Shown: one piece after another, positions 1-8,068 of the stretch
How the letters are laid out: every line of letters begins with the position of its first letter
Numbering within the stretch: position 1 is the first letter of the stretch
From: Thermoanaerobaculales bacterium
Lineage (GTDB): Bacteria > Acidobacteriota > Thermoanaerobaculia > Thermoanaerobaculales > Sulfomarinibacteraceae
Reading direction: 5' to 3'
DNA: 64,000 nt
Assembly: GCA_035358815.1 (NCBI GenBank)
Contig: DAOPQC010000002.1
Span: 468,620 to 532,619, forward strand
Translations under genes and position numbers: made by a program
The notes under the pieces: model-generated
Database searches by the model: none
Seen by the model: only the letters and a program-made list of their open reading frames with translations
What the model was told of the DNA's origin: nothing

Positions 1-164
1 CCCGACGTGAGCGACGCTCGCCCTCAGACCGCTCCCGTTCCCGTTCCCGTTCCCGGGCTCACCCGCCCGCTTCCGCTTCCGCGCCCGCTTCCGCCTCCGC
101 GCCCGACGTGAGCGACGCTCGCCCTCAGACCGCTCCCGTTCCCGTTCCCGTTCCCGTTCCCGGG
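1..164. repeat. Direct repeat with CCCGTT hexamer arrays
   Basis: Bases 1-57 recur from base 102 onward (offset 101). Each copy starts with the same roughly 30-nt unique segment and ends in a CCCGTT array: 34-57 has four CCC runs and 135-164 has five. Between the copies lies a CGCTTC-type tract (about 68-100). No gene is visible. The G-rich strand is the minus strand, so the arrays would be transcribed as G-rich RNA downstream of the minus-strand dioxygenase that ends at 184. Confidence 0.85.
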
Positions 165-183
165 AGGCGGCCGGGCGACGGGC

Positions 184-945
184 TCACTCGAACTGCACCG
201 ACCGCTTGGTGAAGGCGCCCTCCATCCAGAAGCCGGTGATCGGGAACGATGCCCGCTGGAACGAGCCGGCCGCGGCACCGGCAGCGACGAGCACCGGGGC
301 GTAGTGCTCCCAGGTCGGCAGCGCCATCCGCGCGGCCGGAGCCCGGTCCTGGAAGTCCTTGAGCGCATCGACGTCGAAGCGGGACAGTGCGTCGGCCGCC
401 CAGGCATCGAACTCGCGCGCCCACGCCGGGATGCCGGGCCGGAAGGCGTAGGCCATGTTGTGGGTCAGGAAGCCGCTGCCGAAGATCAGCACGCCCTCGT
501 CGCGCAGCGGCGCCAACGCCCGGCCGAGGTCGAAGAGCTCCTCCGGGTCGAGCGCCGGCATCGAGAGCTGGAGCACGGGCACGCCGGCGCCGGGGTACAT
601 CGCGACCAGCGGCACGTACGCGCCGTGGTCGAGGCCGCGACGAGGATCGTCGGCGGCTGCGATGCCCGCTTCGCCCAACAGGCCGCGCACGCGGCCGGCG
701 AGATCGGGCGCACCGGGCGCCGGGTACTCGGTCCGGTAGTAGCGCTCGGGGAATCCGTAGAAGTCGTAATGGAGCGGCACCGTCCGGGTGGCCCCGAGGG
801 TGGCCGGCCGCTGCTCCCAGTGCGCCGACACCATGAGCACGCTCGCGGGCTTTGGCATCGCCGCTGCCCAGGCGGCGAGCTCGCCCATCCAGACCTCGTC
901 GTCGAGGAGCACCGGCGCGCCGTGGGCCGCGAAGATGACCGGCAT
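184..945 (-). CDS. Class III extradiol ring-cleavage dioxygenase (DODA/YgiD type)
   Basis: A 253-residue LigB-superfamily protein, the size usual for the 4,5-DOPA dioxygenase/YgiD group. It begins with MPVIFAAHGAP, whose His lies near residue 8. SAHWEQ (about residue 43), a GLDHGAYVPL segment, GSGFLTHN and a C-terminal TWEHYAP supply the other His residues expected to bind iron or zinc. Family members cleave catechol-type rings with O2; the physiological substrate is not predictable here. ATG at 945 is chosen because homologues start at this motif. A GTG at 954 overlaps the stop of the upstream MFS gene as GTGA and is an alternative. The tight spacing implies co-transcription with the MFS gene. 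Confidence 0.85.
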   Translation of the reverse strand: MPVIFAAHGAPVLLDDEVWMGELAAWAAAMPKPASVLMVSAHWEQRPATLGATRTVPLHYDFYGFPERYYRTEYPAPGAPDLAGRVRGLLGEAGIAAADDPRRGLDHGAYVPLVAMYPGAGVPVLQLSMPALDPEELFDLGRALAPLRDEGVLIFGSGFLTHNMAYAFRPGIPAWAREFDAWAADALSRFDVDALKDFQDRAPAARMALPTWEHYAPVLVAAGAAAGSFQRASFPITGFWMEGAFTKRSVQFE

Positions 946-950
946 CGGTG

Positions 951-2168
951 TCACCGTGCTGCCTCCCTGGACACCGCCGTGCGGTGGGCGGCCACCCCGG
1001 CGGCGGCCACCGCCGCGAACGCGGCGCCGGCGGCGAAGGTGGCCGCGGCCCCGTAGGCGCTCCACAGCGCGCCGGCGATCAGGTTGGCGAGCAGCAGCGC
1101 GCCGCCGCTCACCAGGTTGAACAGTCCGAAGGCGGTGCCGCGCAGATCCGCAGGGGCGGTGTCCGCGACCAGCTTCGCGAGCAGGCCCTGGGTGAAGGCC
1201 ATGTGCAGGCCCCACAGCGCGGCTCCGGCGAGGGCCAGCAGCGGCGAGCGCGCGACTGCCAACGTGACGTCCGCCACGATCAGCAGAACAAGGCCGGCCA
1301 GCAAAAGCTTGCGCTGATCGACGCGGTCCGCAGCTGCGCCGGCCGGAAAGGCGGCGCCTGCGTAGCAGAGGTTCATCGCCACCATCACCGCCGGCACCAG
1401 GGCCAGACCGAGGCCGACGTCCTGGGCGCGCAGCACGAGGAACGCCTCGCTGAAGCGCGCCAGCGTGAACACCGCGCCCAGCAGCACGATCAGCCAGAAG
1501 TCGAGCGGCAGCCGTCGCACCTCCGTCCTCGACAGCGGCAGCCGGGCCGCCGGTCGCATGGGGCCGCGCTCGGGCTCGCGCACGAAGGCGATGAGCACCA
1601 CGACCGCGAGCAGCGCGGGCAGCACGCCGGCCCACATCACGGCGCGAATGCGGCCGCTCAGCAGTGCCATCAGCGCGAGCGCGAGCAGCGGGCCGAGCAC
1701 GGCGCCGGCGGAGTCGAGCGCCTGGCGCAGCCCGTAGGCCGCGCCGCGAAGACTGGCCGGCGTGATGTCGGCCACCAGCGCGTCGCGCGGCGCGCCGCGG
1801 ATTCCCTTGCCCATGCGATCGACGAAGCGGGCCGTGAACACCCAGCCGACCGAGGTCGCCAGCGGGAAGATCGGCTTGGTGAGGGCGGCGAGACCGTAGC
1901 CGATCACCATCTGCGCCTTGCGCCGGCCCAGCCAGTCGCTGATCGCGCCGGAGACGACCTTGAGCATGGCCGCGGTCGCCTCGGCAACGCCTTCGATGAC
2001 GCCGACGGTGACCAGGGACGCTCCGAGCACGCTGACCATGAACACCGGCAGCACGCTGTGGATGAGCTCGGACGAGGTGTCCATGAGCAGCGAGCCGAGG
2101 CCCATGGCCCAGATGCCCGCGGGCAGGGCGCGCATCGATGCGCGACCGGAGTCGGTCGGCGAGCTCAT
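951..2168 (-). CDS. MFS transporter
   Basis: A 405-residue major facilitator with about 12 hydrophobic segments in two halves. The loop after TM2 has the family-typical DWLGRRKAQ stretch, followed by a RFVDRMGKGIRGAPRDAL segment near residue 120. This arrangement occurs in the predicted arabinose-efflux/multidrug-like MFS group (MFS_1); the substrate is unknown. It starts at ATG 2168 and ends 6 nt before the dioxygenase ATG, or overlaps its alternative GTG, so the two genes form an operon. Export of an aromatic or a drug would fit the partner, but that is only inference from position. Confidence 0.85.
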   Translation of the reverse strand: MSSPTDSGRASMRALPAGIWAMGLGSLLMDTSSELIHSVLPVFMVSVLGASLVTVGVIEGVAEATAAMLKVVSGAISDWLGRRKAQMVIGYGLAALTKPIFPLATSVGWVFTARFVDRMGKGIRGAPRDALVADITPASLRGAAYGLRQALDSAGAVLGPLLALALMALLSGRIRAVMWAGVLPALLAVVVLIAFVREPERGPMRPAARLPLSRTEVRRLPLDFWLIVLLGAVFTLARFSEAFLVLRAQDVGLGLALVPAVMVAMNLCYAGAAFPAGAAADRVDQRKLLLAGLVLLIVADVTLAVARSPLLALAGAALWGLHMAFTQGLLAKLVADTAPADLRGTAFGLFNLVSGGALLLANLIAGALWSAYGAAATFAAGAAFAAVAAAGVAAHRTAVSREAAR

Positions 2169-2250
2169 GGCTGGATGATTCTAGGCGATCGTCGCGTTGC
2201 GGCCTCGCCCTCGGCGGGCCGGAGCCGGTTCGGGTCCGACGGGCAGGGGA

Positions 2251-2805
2251 CTAACGCAGCGCGACAAAGGTCGCGAACCCGGCCATGAACTCCGAGAGCT
2301 GCTTGCGGACCTTGTCGTCGCCCATCGCACCGTCACCATCGAAGACCTTCGACGCGGCCGCGACGTACAGCTGCTTGCCGAGGTAGACCCTCGCGCCGAG
2401 GTTCCGGAACACCGGAAGGAGCGCGGTCTGCGAGAGCCGGGTGCCCCAGGCGCCGGGGGTCGCTCCGATGATGGCGACCGGCCGGTCGCCGAACACCTTC
2501 GCAGCACCCATCGGCGGTCGCGACAGCCAGTCGATGGCGTTCTTGAGCACGCCCGGAATCGAGGCGTTGTACTCCGGCGTCACGATCAGCAGCCCGTCGG
2601 AGGCCGCGATCGCCTCCTGCAGCGCGACGACCTGCGCCGGGGCGCCATGCTCCTCCTCGAGATCGCCGTCATAGAGGGGAATGCCGGCGATCGAGGCGAT
2701 TTCAACCTCCAGCCCGACCGGCGAGGCCCCTGCCGCGGCCCGCAGCAGCGCGGCGTTGTACGAGCCCTTCCTCAAGCTGCCCGCAATCCCGATGATCCGT
2801 GCCAT
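2251..2805 (-). CDS. NADPH-dependent FMN reductase (ChrR/YieF-like)
   Basis: A 184-residue flavodoxin-fold protein. The N-terminus has the FMN phosphate-binding motif GIAGSLRKGSYN (residues 5-16), and the middle has TPEYNASIPGVLKNAIDWLSR, which is diagnostic of the NADPH-dependent FMN reductase family. Such enzymes reduce quinones, azo dyes, chromate or flavin in the cytoplasm using NAD(P)H. The start at 2805 is preceded by a GGAGGGG ribosome-binding site. An 82-nt gap separates its stop from the MFS start downstream on the same strand, so co-transcription is possible. Confidence 0.92.
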   Translation of the reverse strand: MARIIGIAGSLRKGSYNAALLRAAAGASPVGLEVEIASIAGIPLYDGDLEEEHGAPAQVVALQEAIAASDGLLIVTPEYNASIPGVLKNAIDWLSRPPMGAAKVFGDRPVAIIGATPGAWGTRLSQTALLPVFRNLGARVYLGKQLYVAAASKVFDGDGAMGDDKVRKQLSEFMAGFATFVALR

Positions 2806-2860
2806 AGTCCCCCCCTCCAACCAGGGTATAGGGGCTAGGATCCAGGGGCTAGTCCCCCCT

Positions 2861-2889
2861 CCCGTGCCCGTTCCCGTTCCCGTTCCCGG
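2861..2889. repeat. CCCGTT hexamer array (G4-capable on minus strand)
   Basis: Five CCC runs spaced by GTG or GTT lie in the gap between the FMN reductase start and the ABC remnant. The rest of the gap (2890-3069) is low-complexity G/C-rich DNA with a CGCTTC-type stretch and no recognisable gene. Confidence 0.8.
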
Positions 2890-3069
2890 TAACGTCCGGG
2901 CCCCGCCCGCTCGTGTCACGGCGACGTGCAGCTCGTCACGGCGGAGTCGAATGGACGGAGCCGGAAGCACGAAGCTGCATCCGCTTCCGCGCCCGGTTCC
3001 GGGCCGGGATCTGGGATCTAGGATATCGGGTCCCGCCCCCGCCCGTCTCCGTGCCCGTGCCGGTCTCCG

Positions 3070-3279
3070 TCAGCCCGTGAGCCGCCGGCCGGACTCGTCG
3101 AACAGGTGGAGCTCGCCGAGGTCGATCGAGAGGGCCAGCTGCTCGCCCGGACGCGGCATGGTCGAGGGCGGCAGCATGGCGGCCAGCATCTGCGCGCCGA
3201 GCTTGAGCTGGACGTGGACCTGGGATCCCGGCGGCTCGACCACCACGACCTCGCCACTCACCGCCGCGGCGCGGACTCC
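3070..3279 (-). pseudogene. Remnant of sugar ABC-transporter ATPase (MalK/UgpC TOBE domain)
   Basis: About 68 codons before the stop at 3070 read as the C-terminal TOBE segment of a MalK/UgpC-type ATPase: a GEVVVVEPPGSQVHV strand, then PRPGEQLALSIDLGELHLF and a final ESGRRL. These match how intact family members end. The Walker A, signature and Walker B regions of the roughly 360-residue family are absent. The segment begins immediately after the stop of the upstream esterase, with no start codon or ribosome-binding site of its own. It is best read as the tail left after a deletion fused the esterase region onto a former ABC gene. Confidence 0.7.
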
Positions 3280-3301
3280 GGATGGGCTCGCTGGTCGACC
3301 A

Positions 3302-4114
3302 TCATTCAGCCTCGTCACGACGGACCTGCTGCAGCATCCACTCCGCGAGCTCGGGGTCGCGGTAGGCGGCAACCCACGAGTTGTGGCCGACGCCGGGCAG
3401 GACAGTGAGCCTCGGCGACCCGCCAGCGCGCCGTGTCTCCTCGACGAGCTCGAGCGTCGCGGCGACCGGCACCGTGTCGTCGGCCTCGCCGTGGAAGGCC
3501 CAGATCGGCAGCCCGGCCAGGGCCGGCGCGAGCTCGGCAGCGCTGCCCTCGAAGCGGGGTGACAGCGAGCGCCCCGCTGGCGGGCCCGCCGGTGCGGTGG
3601 CGTAGCCGCAAATCGGCACCAGCGCCGCCCACCGGCCCGGGTGACGCGCGCCGAGCACCCAGGTGCCGTGGCCGCCCTGCGACAGGCCGGTCAGCAGCAC
3701 CCGGCCCGGGTCGACCTGATAGCGGGCGGCGACCTCGTCGAGCATCGCCAGCAGCACGGCCTCGTGCTGCTCCCACTCGTCATCCGGTTCCGGCTTCTGG
3801 GGAAGGAGCACCAGGAACGGCCACCGCTCGGGCCTGGCCAGCAGCTCCGGGCCGAGGCCGACGCTGATCTGCCGGGAGCCGTCGCGGCCGCACTCGCCCT
3901 TGCCGTGCAGGAAGAGGACCACCGGCCACGTGCGGGAGGCGTCGTAGCTGCGCGGCACGTAGAGCGCGTAGGGGTAGCTGCGTTCGCCGAGCTCGAGCGA
4001 GCCAAAGACGAAGCCGGTGCACGACGGCGCGGCAAGGTCCCCCGGAGATGACGCGCACGCCGCCGCCAGCACCGCGACGGCGAGGACTGCAGACCACCCG
4101 CCCCCGACATCCAT
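3302..4114 (-). CDS. Lipoprotein alpha/beta-hydrolase (PHB-depolymerase-like esterase)
   Basis: A 270-residue protein. The N-terminus is a lipoprotein signal with lipobox LAAAC near residue 20, so it should be membrane-anchored. The mature part is an alpha/beta-hydrolase of the predicted-peptidase/feruloyl-esterase-like class: a VVLFLHGKGECG oxyanion region, nucleophile elbow GLSQGGHG, acid in HGEADDTVPV, and His in GVGHNSW. This class contains carbohydrate esterases and polyhydroxyalkanoate depolymerases, and the substrate cannot be told apart here. The start at 4114 is chosen because it opens directly into the signal peptide; an in-frame start at 4159 would add 15 residues that spoil it. 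The ABC-ATPase remnant follows directly. Confidence 0.85.
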   Translation of the reverse strand: MDVGGGWSAVLAVAVLAAACASSPGDLAAPSCTGFVFGSLELGERSYPYALYVPRSYDASRTWPVVLFLHGKGECGRDGSRQISVGLGPELLARPERWPFLVLLPQKPEPDDEWEQHEAVLLAMLDEVAARYQVDPGRVLLTGLSQGGHGTWVLGARHPGRWAALVPICGYATAPAGPPAGRSLSPRFEGSAAELAPALAGLPIWAFHGEADDTVPVAATLELVEETRRAGGSPRLTVLPGVGHNSWVAAYRDPELAEWMLQQVRRDEAE

Positions 4115-4198
4115 TGCGACCTCCCTCACCAATCGATCACCACCACCGGGAACTGGCATGTGTCCACCTCGGCGCGCATTGCAGGCCCCGATCGCCGG

Positions 4199-5215
4199 CT
4201 AGAGCTCCACCAGCCCCGTCGCTGCGGCGACGATGCGCTCGACGTTCGGCAGCGCCCGCCCCTCGCGGCGGCGGTCGTACGGGATCGTGTCCTCGACGCA
4301 GACTCTGGCAAAGCGCGCGGCGATGCCGGCCTCGAGCACGGTGGCGGCGAGCTCGCCGGACAGCCCGAAGTCGCGGTAGTCCTCGTCGACCACCAGTAGC
4401 CGCCCGGAGCGCCGCACCGCCTCGACCACGGCCGCCCGGTCGAGGGGCTGGACGCTGCGCAGGTCGATGACCGCGGCCTCGGCGCCCCGCTCAGCCGAAA
4501 GCCGCTCGGCGGCCGCGAGGGCACGGTGGACCGCGACCCCGACCCCGGCGATCGTCAGGTCGCTCCCCTCCCGCCTCGTCCTCGACACGCCGAGCGGGAT
4601 CGGCTCCCAACGGTCGGGCACGGGCCCCCGCGCGCCGGCCGGCGGCACGTCGTACACCTGGTTGGTGCGACCGCCAGCCCCCAAGAAGTCGAGCCAGTCC
4701 TCGGCCAGCAGCTTGTGCTCGAGGAAGACCACCGGCCCGCCGTGGGCGAGCGCGCCGAGCAGCAGCCCGCCGGCGTCGTCCGGGCTCGAGGGCACCAACA
4801 CGGCGAGCCCCGGGATGTGGGCGAGCCAGGCCCACAGCGCCTGCTCGTGCTGGCCGCCGTCGCCGTAGCCGCCGCCGCAGGTCGCGCGGACCACCACCGG
4901 CGCCTGCCAGCGGCCGCCCGAGAAGGCCTCCAGCTTGGCCGCCTCATTCACCAGGGCGTCGACCGCGACCGGGATGAAGTCGACCAACATGATCTCGACC
5001 ACTGGCCGCAGCCCGGCCATGGCGGCGCCGACCGCGGCACCGAGGAAGGCCGACTCGCTGATCGGCGCCGGCCGCACCCGCGCCTCGCCGAAGCGGGCAT
5101 AGAGGTTCATCCGCAGGCCGGCCACGTCCTCGCCGAGCACCACCACCCGCTCGTCGGCGGCCATCACCTGGGCAAGCGCGTCCTCGATCGCCGCTGCGAA
5201 GGTCAGGCTTTTCAT
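4199..5215 (-). CDS. TPP-dependent 2-oxoacid/acetoin dehydrogenase E1 beta subunit
   Basis: A 338-residue transketolase-like protein with the pyrimidine-binding domain in about residues 1-180 and the transketolase C-terminal domain in about 200-330. Recognisable family segments are VVVLGEDVAG, SESAFLGAAVGAAMAGLRPVVE, GGGYGDGGQHEQ and VIDLRSVQPLDRAAV. With the E1 alpha it forms the heterotetramer that decarboxylates a 2-oxoacid (PdhB/BkdB) or cleaves acetoin (AcoB) on thiamine diphosphate. Its ATG overlaps the alpha-subunit stop as ATGA, so the two are translationally coupled. No E2 or E3 gene is present in the window. Confidence 0.93.
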   Translation of the reverse strand: MKSLTFAAAIEDALAQVMAADERVVVLGEDVAGLRMNLYARFGEARVRPAPISESAFLGAAVGAAMAGLRPVVEIMLVDFIPVAVDALVNEAAKLEAFSGGRWQAPVVVRATCGGGYGDGGQHEQALWAWLAHIPGLAVLVPSSPDDAGGLLLGALAHGGPVVFLEHKLLAEDWLDFLGAGGRTNQVYDVPPAGARGPVPDRWEPIPLGVSRTRREGSDLTIAGVGVAVHRALAAAERLSAERGAEAAVIDLRSVQPLDRAAVVEAVRRSGRLLVVDEDYRDFGLSGELAATVLEAGIAARFARVCVEDTIPYDRRREGRALPNVERIVAAATGLVEL

Positions 5216-6237
5216 GCCGGCACCTCCTCGAGGCTCTCGAGCGCAGCTCGGACCGCGGCCTTGACCGCCGCTTCGACCTCGCGCTCGATGGCCTCGAGCT
5301 CTCCGGCAGCAACGCGCAGCCGGCCACGCAAGCGCTCCACCGGGTCGCGTCCCCGCTCGGCGGCAGCCCGCCCGACCATGCCGGTGATGCAGGTAAGGCT
5401 CGAGACGCGATCGGCGACGCCGGCGCCAGCGGCAGCAGTCACCGCCCTCGCCAGCGGGCCGACCTTGTCCTTCAGCTCATCCACCGGGTGGCGCACGAGC
5501 CGCCGCAGCGGGTCGCCCAGGAAGTGTCCCTCGGGGTGCACGCAGGCAGCGTGAAGGTAGCCCGGACCGCCGCCGCGACGGGCGCGCAGGACCGCCTCGC
5601 CGGCCGCCTGCCACACCGCCTCGACGTCGGCGCCGTCGACCTCGACGGCCGGCAGGCCAAAGCCGTGCACCCGGTCCGGCAGATTCCCCGAGGTGACGCG
5701 AGCCGACCGCGTGGTGATCGCCATGCCGTTGTCCTTGCACACGAAGAGCACCGGCAGCCGCCAGGAGCCGGCGAGGTTGAGACACTCGAGCAGCATGCCC
5801 TGGTTCATCGCGCCCTCGCCGAAGAAGGCGACCGCCACTCGGTCCGGACGCAGCTGCTGGTGGGCCAATGCGAATCCGCAGGCGAGCGGCCCCGAGCTGC
5901 CGACGATCCCCGACGAGGCGGCCAGGTGCTCCTTCGAGAACAGGTGCATGTGGCCGCCGAGGCCTCGCCCGAGCCCGCCGGCCGCACCCAGGCACTCGGC
6001 GACGATGGCGGCGAGGTCGACGCCGCGCATCACCATCGGCGGGGTCGAGCGGTGATCAGCGGCCACGCCGTCACCCTCGGCGAGGTGGTCGAGGACGCCG
6101 GCGACGATCCCCTCCTCGCCGATGCCGAGGTGCATCTCGCCCGAAATCAGGCCCTCGCGCCAGAGCCGAGCGATCTCCTCCTCGAGCCGCCGGCTGGTCC
6201 GCATCATCCGGTACAGCCTCAGCAGATCGGGTTTCAT
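5212..6237 (-). CDS. TPP-dependent 2-oxoacid/acetoin dehydrogenase E1 alpha subunit
   Basis: A 341-residue E1 alpha. The thiamine-diphosphate/Mg motif is visible as GEGAMNQG followed about 20 residues later by CKDN (around residues 140-170). GHMHLF and SGIVGSSGPLACG are typical of the AcoA/PdhA family. The start at 6237 is supported by a GGTGGAGG ribosome-binding site; longer in-frame starts would add a low-complexity tail. It is the first gene of a two-gene operon with E1 beta. The reaction is reductive acylation of a lipoyl E2 by a 2-oxoacid or acetoin. The substrate is unresolved, because no lipoyl-bearing E2 lies nearby. Confidence 0.93.
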   Translation of the reverse strand: MKPDLLRLYRMMRTSRRLEEEIARLWREGLISGEMHLGIGEEGIVAGVLDHLAEGDGVAADHRSTPPMVMRGVDLAAIVAECLGAAGGLGRGLGGHMHLFSKEHLAASSGIVGSSGPLACGFALAHQQLRPDRVAVAFFGEGAMNQGMLLECLNLAGSWRLPVLFVCKDNGMAITTRSARVTSGNLPDRVHGFGLPAVEVDGADVEAVWQAAGEAVLRARRGGGPGYLHAACVHPEGHFLGDPLRRLVRHPVDELKDKVGPLARAVTAAAGAGVADRVSSLTCITGMVGRAAAERGRDPVERLRGRLRVAAGELEAIEREVEAAVKAAVRAALESLEEVPA

Positions 6238-6299
6238 GGCGTCGCCTCCACCGTTCGAGTGGTCGTTCGAGCCGGCGTCGCTCCGATGGACGTGGACCG

Positions 6300-6305
6300 A
6301 TTGTA
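6300..6305 (-). promoter_or_regulatory. Candidate -10 box for the E1 alpha/beta operon
   Basis: TACAAT on the minus strand, about 63 nt ahead of the E1 alpha start, in an otherwise G/C-rich gap. No convincing -35 element lies 16-18 nt upstream, so this is a weak prediction. Confidence 0.3.
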
Positions 6306-6389
6306 GCGGAGGGTGGGGGTGGCCGGGGTGTCCTGCGGCCTCCCTCACCTGGCGTCAAACTCGCGGCGGGCAGTCCGATGGGCGCTCCC

Positions 6390-7145
6390 TTACGAGCCCA
6401 CCCGGCCGGTTGAGAGCGCGCGCGCCCAGTCGTCTCGGCCGTTCGCTCTCGCGCAGCGGGCCGCCGTCTCCCAGTCATAGGGGACGCGATGGAGCTCCGC
6501 ACTCCAGCCGTCCGCCATGCGCTCGAGGATCGCGTACGAGGCGTGCGGCGAGCCTGCCTCCATCCGATGAATGACCGGAGAATCGTCCTCGTAGGCAGGC
6601 AACCCGACGCTCCCCGGACTGACGATGAGCGGTCCCCCGGGAAGGCGGACCAGCCGAGGCAGGTGGCTGTGCCCGCAGAGCACCAGCGGATGGGTTACTC
6701 CGTCCAGCAGGTGCCGCGCCTCCGCATCGCTGCGAACGACCGCGTGACCTGAGGACACATCCTCCAGCAGGTACACGGTGTCGTCGCCCGGCGTGCCGTG
6801 AAATAGCAGCACATCGCCATCGAGCACAGCGGTGGCCGGCAGCTGCCGCAGCCAGGACACAGCTCCGGTGCTGAGTGCCTCGACGACGAACCTGAGCGTC
6901 GAGCTCCGAGCGAGCGCGCCGGCGCGGGCGTCGACGACGAGGCGGTCCTCGTTGCCGGCGACCGTGGCCAACACCGCCTCCTGCTGGAGCCTGAGGAAGG
7001 TCTCCTGAGGCTGGAGCGGGCCGTAGAGGACATCGCCCAGGTTGACGAGCTGCGTCACGCCCCGTCGTCTGGCGTGGTCGAGCACCGCCGCGAGCGCCCA
7101 GATGTTGCCGTGGATGTCCGCGAGTGCACCAACGCGGCCGGTCAT
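6390..7145 (-). CDS. Calcineurin-like metallophosphoesterase (YfcE/MJ0936-like)
   Basis: A 251-residue protein with the metallophosphoesterase motif set: ALADIHGN (D-x-H, residue about 9), NLGDVLYGP (GD), VAGNED in place of the usual GNHD, FHGTPGDD, and LCGHSHLPRL (GH-x-H). Family members hydrolyse phosphodiesters or phosphoprotein with two divalent metals in the cytoplasm. The Glu in GNED replaces the His that normally helps protonate the leaving group, which is also seen in the YfcE/DUF2437-like branch. It is a single gene, separated from the E1 operon by about 150 nt. Confidence 0.88.
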   Translation of the reverse strand: MTGRVGALADIHGNIWALAAVLDHARRRGVTQLVNLGDVLYGPLQPQETFLRLQQEAVLATVAGNEDRLVVDARAGALARSSTLRFVVEALSTGAVSWLRQLPATAVLDGDVLLFHGTPGDDTVYLLEDVSSGHAVVRSDAEARHLLDGVTHPLVLCGHSHLPRLVRLPGGPLIVSPGSVGLPAYEDDSPVIHRMEAGSPHASYAILERMADGWSAELHRVPYDWETAARCARANGRDDWARALSTGRVGS

Positions 7146-7312
7146 GCCGTCATCGTACGGATGAGCTCACGCGGAGTTCTTGAGCAGTGCCGGGGCGAGT
7201 GCGTCCGAGGCTCTGCTGCCGGCGCCGTCGCTACGCGACCAAGATCCGGACGGATGCGGCGCGCGCGTCACGAGGGTCGGCCAACGATGGCCTCGTTTCC
7301 ACTCCCCCTTGC

Positions 7313-7414
7313 GATGCGCGCAGCGCATCCTTCTCGGCGCGCGTGGGGCGCAGGCCAGCCAGCGACCGCGACGCCTCACGAGCACCATGCGGCCCGCGAC
7401 CCGCGTGCGCCGAG
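7313..7414 (-). repeat. 3'-end stem-loop element, copy 1
   Basis: A 24-nt arm (7333-7356) pairs with 7391-7414 at 20 of 24 positions around a 34-nt loop, followed on the minus strand by a perfect 7-bp palindrome GATGCGC/GCGCATC (7313-7329). It starts 21 nt after the stop of the minus-strand gene ending at 7435 and shares sequence with the copies at 15.5 and 35 kb. The rest of the gap 7146-7434 holds no recognisable gene. Confidence 0.85.
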
Positions 7415-7434
7415 GGGCCTATGCCCTCACGCTC

Positions 7435-7929
7435 CTAGCCCTTGGCGAGGCGGACCGAGACGCCGGTCAGCGCCTGCTGCTCGATGCCGAGGTAGAACAC
7501 CGGGGCTTTCTTGTCCTTGAGCGACACGTTGACCTTGTTGTCGTTGGCCTTGACCTTGTACTTGGACCCCGTGGTGAACGCGAGCTGGTTCGCGAGGTCC
7601 TTGGCGATCTGCTTGGCCTTGGCCTTGGCGACGACGTTAACCCGGACCAGCTTGGCCTCGCCGCCGGTGGGCTCGAAGACGAGCTCGAGCACGCCGTTGA
7701 CCTCGGCCTTGCCCTCGATGATGACGTCCCACGACCCGCGGAAGACCCGCTGCGCCTGTGCCTGCTGCGGCGCGGGCGGCGTTTCCGGCTGCGGAGCGGC
7801 CTGGGCTGCCGCCGGTGGCTCGGCCGGCGGCGGGGTCTCCTGGGCATATGCCGACGCGCCCAGGACGCAGAGCGCGGCGATGGTCAGCACAATCACGGAC
7901 TGCAGCGACGGACGACCGCTATTTGTCAT
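7435..7929 (-). CDS. Secreted protein of unknown function
   Basis: A 164-residue protein. A signal peptide (residues 1-28, cleavage after ASAYA) is followed by a Pro/Ala/Gln-rich linker to about residue 60 and a compact C-terminal domain of about 100 residues rich in Lys and Val (VFRGSWDVIIEGKAEVNG and VNVVAKAKAKQIAKDL segments), probably beta-rich and periplasmic. I do not recognise the family. The start at 7929 is chosen because a GAGGAGGAG ribosome-binding site sits just upstream; a start at 7950 would put charged residues before the signal. It ends 20 nt before a stem-loop of the dispersed 3'-end family. Confidence 0.75.
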   Translation of the reverse strand: MTNSGRPSLQSVIVLTIAALCVLGASAYAQETPPPAEPPAAAQAAPQPETPPAPQQAQAQRVFRGSWDVIIEGKAEVNGVLELVFEPTGGEAKLVRVNVVAKAKAKQIAKDLANQLAFTTGSKYKVKANDNKVNVSLKDKKAPVFYLGIEQQALTGVSVRLAKG

Positions 7930-8027
7930 GTTTCTCCTCCTCGTGAGCAAACGTATACCTCAGGGGCCGCGATCAGGCTACCACGCAAGATTGCGGACCG
8001 CACCGTCGCTGTAGCCCCTTCCGCACT

Positions 8028-8058
8028 CCCTCTCCCCTATCCCCTGACCCCTATTCCC
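8028..8058. repeat. G4-capable tract downstream of valS
   Basis: On the minus strand this reads as GGG-AATA-GGGG-TCA-GGGG-ATA-GGGG, which fits the G3N1-7 quadruplex consensus. It lies 11 nt after the valS stop, so it would be in the transcript's 3' region. Confidence 0.6.
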
Positions 8059-8068
8059 TTCCACTCCT

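Noticed and set aside
3302..4159. Longer start of the esterase at 4159
   Set aside because: It would put 15 residues with Asp and Arg before the lipoprotein signal; ATG 4114 opens directly into it.
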